Assembly (NCBI GenBank): GCA_963751355.1
Contig: CAVVVS010000050.1
Location: 5,812 to 69,811, forward strand
Direction: 5' to 3'
Length of the DNA: 64,000 nucleotides
Origin: CAVVVS01 sp963751355
GTDB taxonomy: Bacteria > Bacteroidota > Ignavibacteria > Ignavibacteriales > Ignavibacteriaceae
Each line of letters starts with the position of its first letter. The stretch's first letter is position 1. Positions 27,607 to 35,584 of this stretch are shown here, piece by piece. Made by a program: the position numbers and the translations under genes. The notes below the pieces were generated by a model. The model had not been told where the DNA came from and searched no databases. It saw nothing but the letters and a program-made list of their open reading frames with translations.

Positions 27607-28638
27607 TTAAATTAAAAACTGACCTTCATGCATTATAAATTTATGTGAGCCGTCCAGATAAAAAACTTTAATATCAGGTTCATAAAACAAATAATCACGA
27701 TGAATTTTAGAGTAGTTTTTTCCTCCCGGGAAATCTTCATTATTCCCGAAGGCAATATGTGCCGTTCTCAAAGCTTTTTCGTCTTCCAGCATGTTGCCCG
27801 TAATTTTTGCCCCTGGATTTATTCCTATTCCGAGTTCGCCTATTATTTTCGAGTATTCATCGATATCCGTCAATGCTGTTATGCGACGAACCAAATTTTC
27901 ATCCTTACTTTCAAAACTAACTATCTTTCCATTTATTATTTCGATTAAAAGCGGAATTTCAATTAATCCGATATCTCCAATACTTGCATCTATAACTAAA
28001 ACTCCGTCTGCACGGTTTTCCTCGGGTGCACAATATATTTCACCGCAAGGGAAATTACACATTTCGCCGGATTTTATATGTACATCATGTACAAACGGAC
28101 GATTTATTACTCCTAAAACCAAATCGGTACCTTCAGTTGAAGTAATATGAATATGTTCAGCATTATTAAGAGCTTGAATTCCTTGTATCGCCCTTGATTG
28201 CATGCCGGGATAATCAATATCCATTGCCCCGTTTTTCATAACTGTTTCATTTATACCGGGCATATGAGCACATCTTATACTTTTCATTTCTTCAATTTTA
28301 ATAAGCCATTTAATCCTGAACGATACTTCCTTGGACAGTGCTTTTATTATATTAAGAACAATCGTTTTTCCAGTAAGAAGTTCAAGCAAACTATCCGGAA
28401 TTTCATTTAATGGGCGGGAGTTCTCATCGAGAACAAATTTAGTAACACGGCAGCCAATACTGCATGCAGAATTATAAAACGCTGATGCAACATTATCGGA
28501 ATGAATATCTGTAACAATTAATACATTATCAACCGGGATTAAATCCAATACATTTTCCATTGCCCGGAGTGCTGCCCCATGCATTATCTTATCTATAGGT
28601 ATATTGGTGTTTATATTAGAAATTTCTTCACAACCCAT
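27607..28638 (-). CDS. Aminopeptidase of the M29 (aminopeptidase T) type
   Basis: The 343-residue cytoplasmic protein resembles M29 metallopeptidases, which remove N-terminal residues using two metal ions. Recognisable pieces are the GTDLVLGV strand, the glutamate-bearing loops FPCGEIYCAPEENRADG and ELGIGINPGA, and the C-terminal HIAFGNNEDFPGG and IHRDYLFYEPDI, which should carry the His and Asp ligands. The N-terminal half binds poorly to known patterns and is shorter than in typical members (about 400 residues). It is a single gene, divergent from nothing and convergent with the regulator gene. Substrate is unknown. Confidence 0.75.
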   Translation of the reverse strand: MGCEEISNINTNIPIDKIMHGAALRAMENVLDLIPVDNVLIVTDIHSDNVASAFYNSACSIGCRVTKFVLDENSRPLNEIPDSLLELLTGKTIVLNIIKALSKEVSFRIKWLIKIEEMKSIRCAHMPGINETVMKNGAMDIDYPGMQSRAIQGIQALNNAEHIHITSTEGTDLVLGVINRPFVHDVHIKSGEMCNFPCGEIYCAPEENRADGVLVIDASIGDIGLIEIPLLIEIINGKIVSFESKDENLVRRITALTDIDEYSKIIGELGIGINPGAKITGNMLEDEKALRTAHIAFGNNEDFPGGKNYSKIHRDYLFYEPDIKVFYLDGSHKFIMHEGQFLI

Positions 28639-28833
28639 TTCGTCCTCCCCTGAAACGAATCATTTCAATTTACCAACCAAATTTATTATGGAACCCGCAA
28701 AAATTGAAACCATGTTATCTCATGACTCGAATTTGCTGTAATAAAATTGCTATCGTAAGATTTACCGAAGTTATGCTTGTTCCACGCTTACACTATAATT
28801 TTATTTGTCGCAAAAAATTTGTTTTAGTACCAA

Positions 28834-29397
28834 TTACTGAGCAGTCATCACAAAATCAGCCGGGTCATATCCATGTTCCCTTAATATACTATACACTTTT
28901 TCTAATTCCGCTTCACTCAGTTTGGGGGTACGGCTCAATATCCAACCATACTTTCTGGATGGATTTCCTACAACAGCGTAGTTATAATTTTCATCCAATC
29001 CTATAATCCAATAATCGCCCCAAAACAACGAGATGCCCAAAATCCGGACAAAACTAACTTCGAGCTTTGAATTTGTTTTTTCATCTACTACTTTTGCAAT
29101 TCCTTTTACTTCATTTACACTGCCATCCTTTTCAACACATCTATTAATTACATCGATCTTTTGATCTTCCCTTAATTTATATGTTGCCGTTGTATTGCTC
29201 GCACAATCACTTTGAAACTTGTTGGGTATTTTAGCAATTTCGTACCAATCACCGGCGTATTTTTCCAGATCAACATAAGCTACGGTTTCTAGCTCTTTTT
29301 TATCAGATATTGATGATTGTGCCATAATACTCGGCGTTGTGATTATTAGTGTTATGAATAAAGGTAATACAAGATTAATAATAAGAGTTGTTTTCAA
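28834..29397 (-). CDS. blc: Bacterial lipocalin (Blc-like), periplasmic
   Basis: The 187-residue product has a long signal peptide (hydrophobic 6-25, cleavage near IMAQSS) without a lipobox Cys, so it is soluble rather than lipid-anchored like E. coli Blc. The lipocalin signature KYAGDWYEIAKIPNKFQ lies near 47-63. Paired Cys in FQSDCAS and VINRCVE could form the usual disulphide. Conserved strands follow, including YWIIGLDENYNYAVVGNP and YGWILSRTP. The barrel binds lipids or other hydrophobic ligands. The gap 29398-29768 (371 bp, divergent) shows no gene or strong repeat. Confidence 0.92.
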   Translation of the reverse strand: MKTTLIINLVLPLFITLIITTPSIMAQSSISDKKELETVAYVDLEKYAGDWYEIAKIPNKFQSDCASNTTATYKLREDQKIDVINRCVEKDGSVNEVKGIAKVVDEKTNSKLEVSFVRILGISLFWGDYWIIGLDENYNYAVVGNPSRKYGWILSRTPKLSEAELEKVYSILREHGYDPADFVMTAQ

Positions 29398-29768
29398 AAT
29401 CCCCTCCTGAGATTGGAATTACGTTAAATAATATAACATGGATAATAATTAAAAAACAGCTCTTTATTTATGGCTTAAGATATTTTTCGTGAAAATATTT
29501 TTATGGTAAGCTACTATTATATAATGTATTATAAAACATTCTTGTTTTTATAAACTTCACCGAGAAGCAGTATCTTTGTAAGTGCTTAATATCAAATAAT
29601 TAACAAATACAAAAGTTCAATCTTACACAAATCAAAAGCCAATTGATAATTATTTCCATGAAATTGAATAACTCCTCCGGCGATCTTTTGTTACTCATTT
29701 AATTTCAATGTATTAACCAATTAATTTTGTTAAATTGTATCCTATTTAAAAATAACGCGGGATAAATA

Positions 29769-31073
29769 ATGAACGTTGTAGAACTGATTAGAAAAAAAAG
29801 GAACGGCAAACCGCTTTCGGATGATGAAATTGAATTTTTGATTTCATCGTATTCAAAGAATAAAATTCCCGATTACCAATTCTCTGCACTTTTAATGGCA
29901 ATGTTCTTACGGGGAATGAATAAAAGAGAAACAGCTTCACTCACGGAAGCAATGTTATATAGCGGAAAGGTTATAAATTTAAGCTCTATTAAAGGTCCAA
30001 AAATAGATAAGCATTCTACAGGTGGGGTTGGGGACAAAACATCTTTGATTCTTGCACCTATTGTCGCGGCAGCGGGTGTTAATGTTCCTATGATCTCCGG
30101 AAGAGGTTTGGGTCATACTGGTGGAACACTGGATAAACTTGAATCCATTCCTGGATTTCGAACTGATCTTTCATTGTCGGAATATAAAAGTGTACTTAAA
30201 AAATGCGGGGCAGTGTTAATCGGACAAACAAAAGATATAGCTCCCGCCGATAAGTTAATTTATTCTTTAAGGGATGTTACTGCTACAGTCGAATCGATAC
30301 CATTGATAACCGCAAGTATTATGAGCAAAAAATTAGCCGAAGGAATAGACGGACTGGTGCTCGATGTAAAAACCGGTAGCGGTGCTTTCATGAAAAGTAA
30401 TAAAGATGCGGAGGAACTAGCTTCATCATTAATCAACACTGCAAAAGCATTTAATAAAAAAGTAATTGCTTTTATCACCGATATGAATCAACCCCTCGGA
30501 AATTATATAGGCAACTGGCTGGAAGTTTATGAATCAATAAAAATTCTTAGGGGCGAATCCGGGGGTGATTTGAAAGAGCTGAGTTTAACCTTATCGGGCG
30601 CGATGATTTACTTGGGTAAAAAAGCTTCATCGGTTGAGGAAGGTAAGGAAATTTCGGAAGAGTTGATTAGGAACGGAAAAGCTTTTGATAAGTTTGTCGA
30701 AATAGTAAAACTTCAAAACGGAAATACAAAGTTAATTTTAAATAGTGAAAGATATCCTAAATCACAAGTTGTAAAAAAGATATATGCGAAAGAGAACGGC
30801 TTTGTTAAAACAATTGATAACTATACCGTTGGTGTCTGTGCCCTTGAATTAGGTGCCGGAAGAAAAACTAAAGAGGATAAAATCGATCCGAAAGCAGGTA
30901 TTATCTTCAATGTTAAAATTGGAGATTATATAAGAAAGGGTGACGTAATTTGTGAAATGTTTACCTCATCACAATCAAAGGTTGAGAATGTGAGTGAAAT
31001 GCTTTATAATACAATAAAGTTAGCCTCAAAAAAGGTTAGCCGTAAAAAACTAATTAAACGTATTATGAAATGA
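29769..31073 (+). CDS. Pyrimidine-nucleoside (thymidine) phosphorylase
   Basis: This enzyme splits thymidine or uridine with phosphate, giving the base and (deoxy)ribose 1-phosphate, in nucleoside salvage. At 434 residues it has the family length. The N-terminal helical domain starts at VVELIRKKRNGKPLSDDEIE. The phosphate and substrate loop is KHSTGGVGDKTSL, followed by GRGLGHTGGTLDKLESIPG, and LDVKTGSGAFM is also conserved. The C-terminal PYNP domain includes LELGAGRKTKEDKIDP. Whether it is deoA-like (thymidine only) or pdp-like (broad) cannot be told. A ferritin-like gene follows after 22 bp. Confidence 0.95.
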   Translation: MNVVELIRKKRNGKPLSDDEIEFLISSYSKNKIPDYQFSALLMAMFLRGMNKRETASLTEAMLYSGKVINLSSIKGPKIDKHSTGGVGDKTSLILAPIVAAAGVNVPMISGRGLGHTGGTLDKLESIPGFRTDLSLSEYKSVLKKCGAVLIGQTKDIAPADKLIYSLRDVTATVESIPLITASIMSKKLAEGIDGLVLDVKTGSGAFMKSNKDAEELASSLINTAKAFNKKVIAFITDMNQPLGNYIGNWLEVYESIKILRGESGGDLKELSLTLSGAMIYLGKKASSVEEGKEISEELIRNGKAFDKFVEIVKLQNGNTKLILNSERYPKSQVVKKIYAKENGFVKTIDNYTVGVCALELGAGRKTKEDKIDPKAGIIFNVKIGDYIRKGDVICEMFTSSQSKVENVSEMLYNTIKLASKKVSRKKLIKRIMK

Positions 31074-31095
31074 TAAAATAAGGGAGAGAAATATT

Positions 31096-31548
31096 ATGGT
31101 TAAAAACCCTGAAATAGTAGAAAACTTAATAAAAAGTTATTGGATGGAAATAGAAACCATTATGAATTATATCTCAAACTCTGTAAATCTCGATGGGGTT
31201 AGAGCAGAAGAAATTAAAAAATCATTAGCAGCTGATGTTAATGAAGAAATGACTCATGCTCAAACATTGGCGAAACGATTAAAAGAATTAAGCGGAACTG
31301 TTCCTGGTTCACTTGATTTTGTTGCTTCGCAGAAATATCTACAGCCGCAGAAAAAATCAACGGATGTTGTTTCGGTTATAAAAGGTGTTATTGAAGCAGA
31401 GGATGGAGCAATAGAGCAATACAATAAATTAATCAGACTTTGCGAAGGTAACGATTATGTAACACAGGATATGTGTATTACTCTTCTCGGTCAGGAGGAG
31501 TCGCACAGGATAGAATTCGTTGGTTTCTTGAAAGAATATCAGGATTAA
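31096..31548 (+). CDS. Ferritin-like diiron protein
   Basis: The 150-residue four-helix protein has ferritin-like ligands: Glu in SYWMEIETIMNYIS, the pair EEMTHAQ (Glu and His), Glu in VIEAEDGAIEQYNKL, and QEESHRIEF at the last helix. This spacing fits a bacterioferritin- or Dps-like diiron site. It may store or oxidise iron, or be one of the small ferritin-like proteins of unknown role. The gene follows the phosphorylase with a GGGAGAG site and is followed by a strong terminator. It lies directly before the haem operon, which may be coincidence. Confidence 0.82.
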   Translation: MVKNPEIVENLIKSYWMEIETIMNYISNSVNLDGVRAEEIKKSLAADVNEEMTHAQTLAKRLKELSGTVPGSLDFVASQKYLQPQKKSTDVVSVIKGVIEAEDGAIEQYNKLIRLCEGNDYVTQDMCITLLGQEESHRIEFVGFLKEYQD

Positions 31549-31575
31549 TAAAATATATAAATTAATAATTTCTTT

Positions 31576-31614
31576 AAAAGCACATCTTCAGATATTGAGG
31601 ATGTGCTTTTTTTT
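31576..31614 (+). terminator. Rho-independent terminator before the haem operon
   Basis: An 11-bp stem (aaaagcacatc, 31576-31586, with gatgtgctttt, 31600-31610) ends in eight T. It isolates the phosphorylase/ferritin transcript from the haem operon. The rest of 31615-31812 shows no gene. Confidence 0.9.
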
Positions 31615-31812
31615 GAGATCTAGTCTTTTAAAGTAAAAATTAATTTTATCTACTTTATGACCTTAACTTTGTTAACCACAAATAGCTCCAAGAATCACTT
31701 AGAATTTTTTTATGCTCAATTTTATTTAAGCAATAGAATTATTCGACCAAGATTTTACATGCATATTTTTACAAAATAAACACAAAATTTAAATTATGAG
31801 TTTTTAATAATC

Positions 31813-31830
31813 TGACTGACCGGTTAGTCA
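31813..31830. promoter_or_regulatory. TetR-type palindromic operator upstream of the haem operon
   Basis: The sequence tgactgaccggttagtca is an 18-bp palindrome with one mismatched pair. Its form, TGACtgaCCGGttAGTCA, is of the kind bound by TetR-family dimers. It ends 8 bp before the promoter -33 element, and a further half-site (tgactgg) overlaps that element at 31840-31846. The operon encodes a TetR domain fused to HemD, the natural candidate to bind here. Binding is inferred, not shown. Confidence 0.6.
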
Positions 31831-31838
31831 TTTTATCG

Positions 31839-31869
31839 TTGACTGGTATCAATAATTTACTTAAATTTG
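31839..31869 (+). promoter_or_regulatory. Bacteroidota-type promoter of the haem operon
   Basis: A -33 TTG (31839-31841) and a -7 element TAAATTTG (31862-31869), a perfect match to TAnnTTTG, are separated by 20 bp. Transcription would start near 31876, about 20 bases before the hemX-like start codon at 31897, which follows the site AAAGGAAG. Confidence 0.6.
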
Positions 31870-31896
31870 CAAGAGTAAGTTAGATAAAGGAAGTTT

Positions 31897-32721
31897 ATGA
31901 AAGCAGTAATCGATTTCTCAAATATTCTTCTTCCGTTTCTTTATATCATAACATTTATCTTTTACGGATATGATTTTATGAAGGGGGGAAAGAAATTTGC
32001 AAATTCAAAAAGGTTGTTTTTGTTCTTAACTTTACTTTTTCATTTATTCTATTTATTGCTTCGCACAATTGAATTTGATCATCCTCCAATTACCAACGTT
32101 TTTGAGATATTTACGGTACTCGCTTTCTCAATTAGTTTCTCTTATTTCATCCTCGAACTTGTTACTGATATAAGAGGAACGGGTCCGTTCATCATTATCA
32201 TCTCGATTATCTTTCAGGTTATCTCAAGCATATATATAGAGGACTTGATTCAAGTTAAAGAAGTTCTAAGGAGTCATCTTCTGGGTATTCATGTTTTCAG
32301 TGCTCTTCTTGGTTACTCGGCAATTACAATTGCTGCAGTTTACGGCTTTTTATACTTGATACTTTACAAGGACATAAAGTTGAATAAATTCGGACTTATT
32401 TTTGAGCGTTTACCAAGTCTGGATGTACTGGAAAAAATGAGTTTTTATTCAACCATAATCGGCTTCATTTTACTCACTGTCGCAATTATTATTGGAATCA
32501 TATGGCTACCAAAAGCATTCCCCAAATTTTCTTACGCCGATCCGAAGCTAATAGGAACATCCCTTGTATGGATATTATACGGGATAGGAATACTAAGCAA
32601 GGTATTCGGGAAATGGCAGGGCAAGAAAGTGATTGTGCTTTCTATTATCGGCTTTGTTATCGCTATTATGTCTACAATATTAACAAATTTTTTGGCTAAG
32701 AGTTTTCATTCTTTTTATTAG
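31897..32721 (+). CDS. HemX/CcsA-like integral membrane protein
   Basis: The 274-residue inner-membrane protein has about eight hydrophobic helices and a central LGIHVFSALLGYSAITIA, the histidine-bearing region typical of the cytochrome c assembly/HemX family. In this position, directly before hemA, it matches the HemX type, which is thought to affect the level of glutamyl-tRNA reductase; CcsA proper would be larger and carry a WWD-like haem-binding motif, which is not visible. The start follows AAAGGAAG. hemA begins 6 bp after its stop. It is first in the haem operon. Confidence 0.85.
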   Translation: MKAVIDFSNILLPFLYIITFIFYGYDFMKGGKKFANSKRLFLFLTLLFHLFYLLLRTIEFDHPPITNVFEIFTVLAFSISFSYFILELVTDIRGTGPFIIIISIIFQVISSIYIEDLIQVKEVLRSHLLGIHVFSALLGYSAITIAAVYGFLYLILYKDIKLNKFGLIFERLPSLDVLEKMSFYSTIIGFILLTVAIIIGIIWLPKAFPKFSYADPKLIGTSLVWILYGIGILSKVFGKWQGKKVIVLSIIGFVIAIMSTILTNFLAKSFHSFY

Positions 32722-32727
32722 AATTTT

Positions 32728-34014
32728 ATGAATTTACTAGGGGTTTCAATAAATCACAGAACTGCTCCTGTTCAACTAAGGGAAGAACTTCACTTAAGTG
32801 AGCAGGAAATAAGACAGTTAATTTCCACAATTAAGGATAATCTTCTTTCCGAAGGTCTCGTGCTCTCTACATGTAACCGTACAGAAATTTACGGTGTTCC
32901 TAAAGACGGTAATACAACCTACGCCGACATCCAAGCTGCTTTATTGAAACACAAATCGGTTGAAGGTATTGAGTCTGGACATTTTCAAAATTTTAACGCT
33001 CAAGGTGCCGTGAAGCATTTGTTCAGTGTTGCCTCGGGAATCGATTCAATGCTTATTGGTGACAATCAAATTTTTAAACAAGTTAAAGACGCCTTGTTAA
33101 TAGCCGAGGAAATGCAGTTTACGGGTTTGTTAACAAAACGGCTTTTTGATACTACCATCAGAGTCGGTAAAAGAGCAATTACGGAAACAACAATCAGCGA
33201 AGGTGCTGTAACTGTTAGTTACGCAGCTGTGCAGCTTATAGAAAAGATATTTTCCAACTTAGGCAAAAAAGCTGCATTGGTCATTGGCGCCGGGGAAACC
33301 GGAGAAATAGCGGCAAAGCATCTTAAGGAAAGAGGAATCGGGACATTGGCAATAACGAACAGAACTATTGAACGCGCTGAAAAATTAGCCGAAAAACTTC
33401 AAGCCAAAATACTTCCTTTCAATAACTTTAAAGAATATTTGCACGAATACGATATCATATTAAGCGCTACAAGCGCAGAAAATTTAATTCTTACTCAGCA
33501 AAATATTGATGCAGCTATGAAGAAGAGAAACTATTCTTCAATGGTATTGATGGACATTGCAATCCCGAGAGATATTGACCCCGATTCAAAAAAAATTAAC
33601 TACGTTTTTTATAACGATATTGATTCTCTTAATATTATAGTACGGCAAAATCTCACTCGAAGGAAAGAAGAAATACCCAAAGTCGAGAGCGTAATCAACA
33701 CAGAAGTGGAAGCTTTTACCGGCTGGTATAATTCACTCGAAGCAGCTCCCACAATTAAAGATTTAAGAGATTTTTTTGAATTGATAAGAGCAGACGAAGT
33801 AAGCAAAAATATCAATAAATTTTCGGAAGATGACCGGGAAAAATTAGAAATAATCACAAAAAGAATTATTAATAAGATTCTGCATCATCCCACAGTAGAG
33901 CTGAGAAAAAATTCCGATTCCGGTATTAACACCGATGAAACCGCTCTAAGGATTAATATAATAAGGGAATTGTTCGGAATTGATAATCGAATAGAGAAGG
34001 AAAATAAAAATTGA
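32728..34014 (+). CDS. hemA: Glutamyl-tRNA reductase
   Basis: This enzyme reduces glutamyl-tRNA(Glu) to glutamate-1-semialdehyde with NADPH, the first step of five-carbon tetrapyrrole synthesis. At 428 residues it has the usual length. The catalytic Cys 49 lies in VLSTCNRTEIYG, and His in FSVASGIDSMLIGDNQI follows. The NADPH fold is ALVIGAGETGEIAAKHL, with the motifs ITNRTIERAEKLA and SATSAENLILT. The C-terminal dimerisation helices end near IRELFGI. Its stop overlaps the hemC start. The next enzyme, GSA aminomutase (hemL), is absent from the window. Confidence 0.97.
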   Translation: MNLLGVSINHRTAPVQLREELHLSEQEIRQLISTIKDNLLSEGLVLSTCNRTEIYGVPKDGNTTYADIQAALLKHKSVEGIESGHFQNFNAQGAVKHLFSVASGIDSMLIGDNQIFKQVKDALLIAEEMQFTGLLTKRLFDTTIRVGKRAITETTISEGAVTVSYAAVQLIEKIFSNLGKKAALVIGAGETGEIAAKHLKERGIGTLAITNRTIERAEKLAEKLQAKILPFNNFKEYLHEYDIILSATSAENLILTQQNIDAAMKKRNYSSMVLMDIAIPRDIDPDSKKINYVFYNDIDSLNIIVRQNLTRRKEEIPKVESVINTEVEAFTGWYNSLEAAPTIKDLRDFFELIRADEVSKNINKFSEDDREKLEIITKRIINKILHHPTVELRKNSDSGINTDETALRINIIRELFGIDNRIEKENKN

Positions 34015-34952
34015 AAAACAAACTGGTAATCGGTTCACGAGGAAGTGCTCTGGCACTATGGCAGTCAAACTTTATTAAAAAGGAACTGGAAAAGAAAAAT
34101 AAAAACCTCGAAATAGAAATAAAAGTTGTCAAAACAAAAGGCGACAAGATTCTTGATGTTGCACTTTCAAAGATCGGCGACAAGAGTCTATTTACAAAAG
34201 AACTTGAGGCAGAACTACTAGTCGGCAGAATTGATATGGCCGTTCATAGTTTAAAGGATCTTCAAACTCAGTTGCCTAAAGGATTAAAACTTGCCGCGGT
34301 TACAAAACGTCATGCAGTTGAAGATGTACTAATTGCGCGTAAAAAGGGTGTAACAATCGAGAGTTTAAGGGAGAACGCAGTAGTGGCTACTGGTTCATTA
34401 AGAAGAAGGAGCCAGTTGCTCCATTTGAGACCCGATATTTCAACCAGGGAACTACGCGGAAATGTTCCTACTCGAGTTGAAAAATTCCTCAAGTCGGATT
34501 GGGATGCTATTATCCTCGCGCGTGCGGGAGTAGAAAGGCTGAAACTTAAAAAATATATTTCTTCGTTTTTAAGTACTGATGAGATATTACCCGCTGTAGG
34601 ACAAGGTGCTTTAGGAATAGAGATTAACATATCTAATGAAGTTGCAGAAAATATAGTTCAATCAATTCATGATGAGAACACTTATGCAGCGGTGCTTGCC
34701 GAAAGAGCACTGCTTAGAACTTTGGAAGGCGGTTGCCAGGTGCCGATAGGGGCTTATGCAGAAGTTAAACCGAACGGTCTTTATCTCGATGCTATGGTAG
34801 GTTCCCTCGACGGTTCTTTGACTTTTAGGAAGAAAGTAAGAGGAAGTAAAAGAAACCCCGAAAAATTAGGTAACGCTTTAGCTAAAGATTTAATAAAAGC
34901 AGGGGCAAAAGAAATACTCGACGAAGTTTATAAAACAGTCAGAAAAAAATGA
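34011..34952 (+). CDS. hemC: Porphobilinogen deaminase (hydroxymethylbilane synthase)
   Basis: This cytoplasmic enzyme joins four porphobilinogens into hydroxymethylbilane. Visible in its 313 residues are IGSRGSALALWQSNFI at the start, VHSLKDLQT, TGSLRRRSQLLHLRP, ELRGNVPTRVEKF, and LEGGCQVPIGAYAE, whose Cys 242 would carry the dipyrromethane cofactor. The start is TTG at 34011, overlapping the hemA stop by four bases, after the site AGAAGGAAA. The next gene overlaps its stop by four bases (ATGA). Confidence 0.97.
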   Translation: MKNKLVIGSRGSALALWQSNFIKKELEKKNKNLEIEIKVVKTKGDKILDVALSKIGDKSLFTKELEAELLVGRIDMAVHSLKDLQTQLPKGLKLAAVTKRHAVEDVLIARKKGVTIESLRENAVVATGSLRRRSQLLHLRPDISTRELRGNVPTRVEKFLKSDWDAIILARAGVERLKLKKYISSFLSTDEILPAVGQGALGIEINISNEVAENIVQSIHDENTYAAVLAERALLRTLEGGCQVPIGAYAEVKPNGLYLDAMVGSLDGSLTFRKKVRGSKRNPEKLGNALAKDLIKAGAKEILDEVYKTVRKK

Positions 34953-35575
34953 AATCTAAAATCAGTAGCTTTACTGTCACACTGCTGCTTCTTGCAATTG
35001 TTACAATCCCGGCATTTCTGCTTAATTCTTGCAGATGCATTCCATGCGAACAGAAACAGGAAGCGATAGTACCGGTTAATATACTGAAGAACGCTAACGA
35101 AATTATAATTTCCAGAACCGGGGAAAAGTTTTTTCAAAAATATATTACACCGGATTTTGATCTGATAAAGCACGATTCAAGTGGAGATTACCGGATGGTA
35201 TATGATTTTTATATGCCGGATAAACAATATGTGGATACCCAAATTTTATTCACGGTGGATAGTACCGGTAATCTTGATAGAGAAAAAGATATAATTGGTA
35301 TTCCGAACTGCAATGATTATCCTCAGGAATGCAAATTTAATATAAACCATTCTCAAGCCGAGAAGATAGCAAAATCGGCGGGACTAGTAAAAGGGATTAA
35401 ACCCTGGAAAACCGGTTTCATATGGAATCAAAAACTCCGCCGTTATGTTTGGCATGTTTTATCGATTATTTCAGAATCAAATGATTCAACAGGTTACAGC
35501 GGAAAGGGTGAGGAAGTGGTAATCGCTCCGGACAATGGTGACATCCTGGAATTTAATAGTTGGCATATAAATTAA
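34949..35575 (+). CDS. Unknown lipoprotein inside the haem operon
   Basis: The 208-residue product has a lipoprotein signal with lipobox LLNSC (Cys 28) followed at once by two more Cys, giving the cluster CRCIPC (28, 30, 33). The mature part has a further Cys pair (IPNCNDYPQECKF), a helix with repeated Ala/Lys and a C-terminal strand pattern (YVWHVLSI, VVIAPDNGDILEF) that recalls PepSY-type folds. I cannot assign a function. Its start overlaps hemC by four bases and it precedes the TetR-HemD gene by 9 bp, so it is tightly coupled to haem synthesis. A metal- or haem-binding role for the Cys cluster is speculation. Confidence 0.75.
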   Translation: MKSKISSFTVTLLLLAIVTIPAFLLNSCRCIPCEQKQEAIVPVNILKNANEIIISRTGEKFFQKYITPDFDLIKHDSSGDYRMVYDFYMPDKQYVDTQILFTVDSTGNLDREKDIIGIPNCNDYPQECKFNINHSQAEKIAKSAGLVKGIKPWKTGFIWNQKLRRYVWHVLSIISESNDSTGYSGKGEEVVIAPDNGDILEFNSWHIN

Positions 35576-35584
35576 TTATTTATA

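Noticed and set aside
28704..29006. A 100-residue plus-strand frame
   Set aside because: It is antisense to the 3' end of the lipocalin gene, with no start signal or domain.
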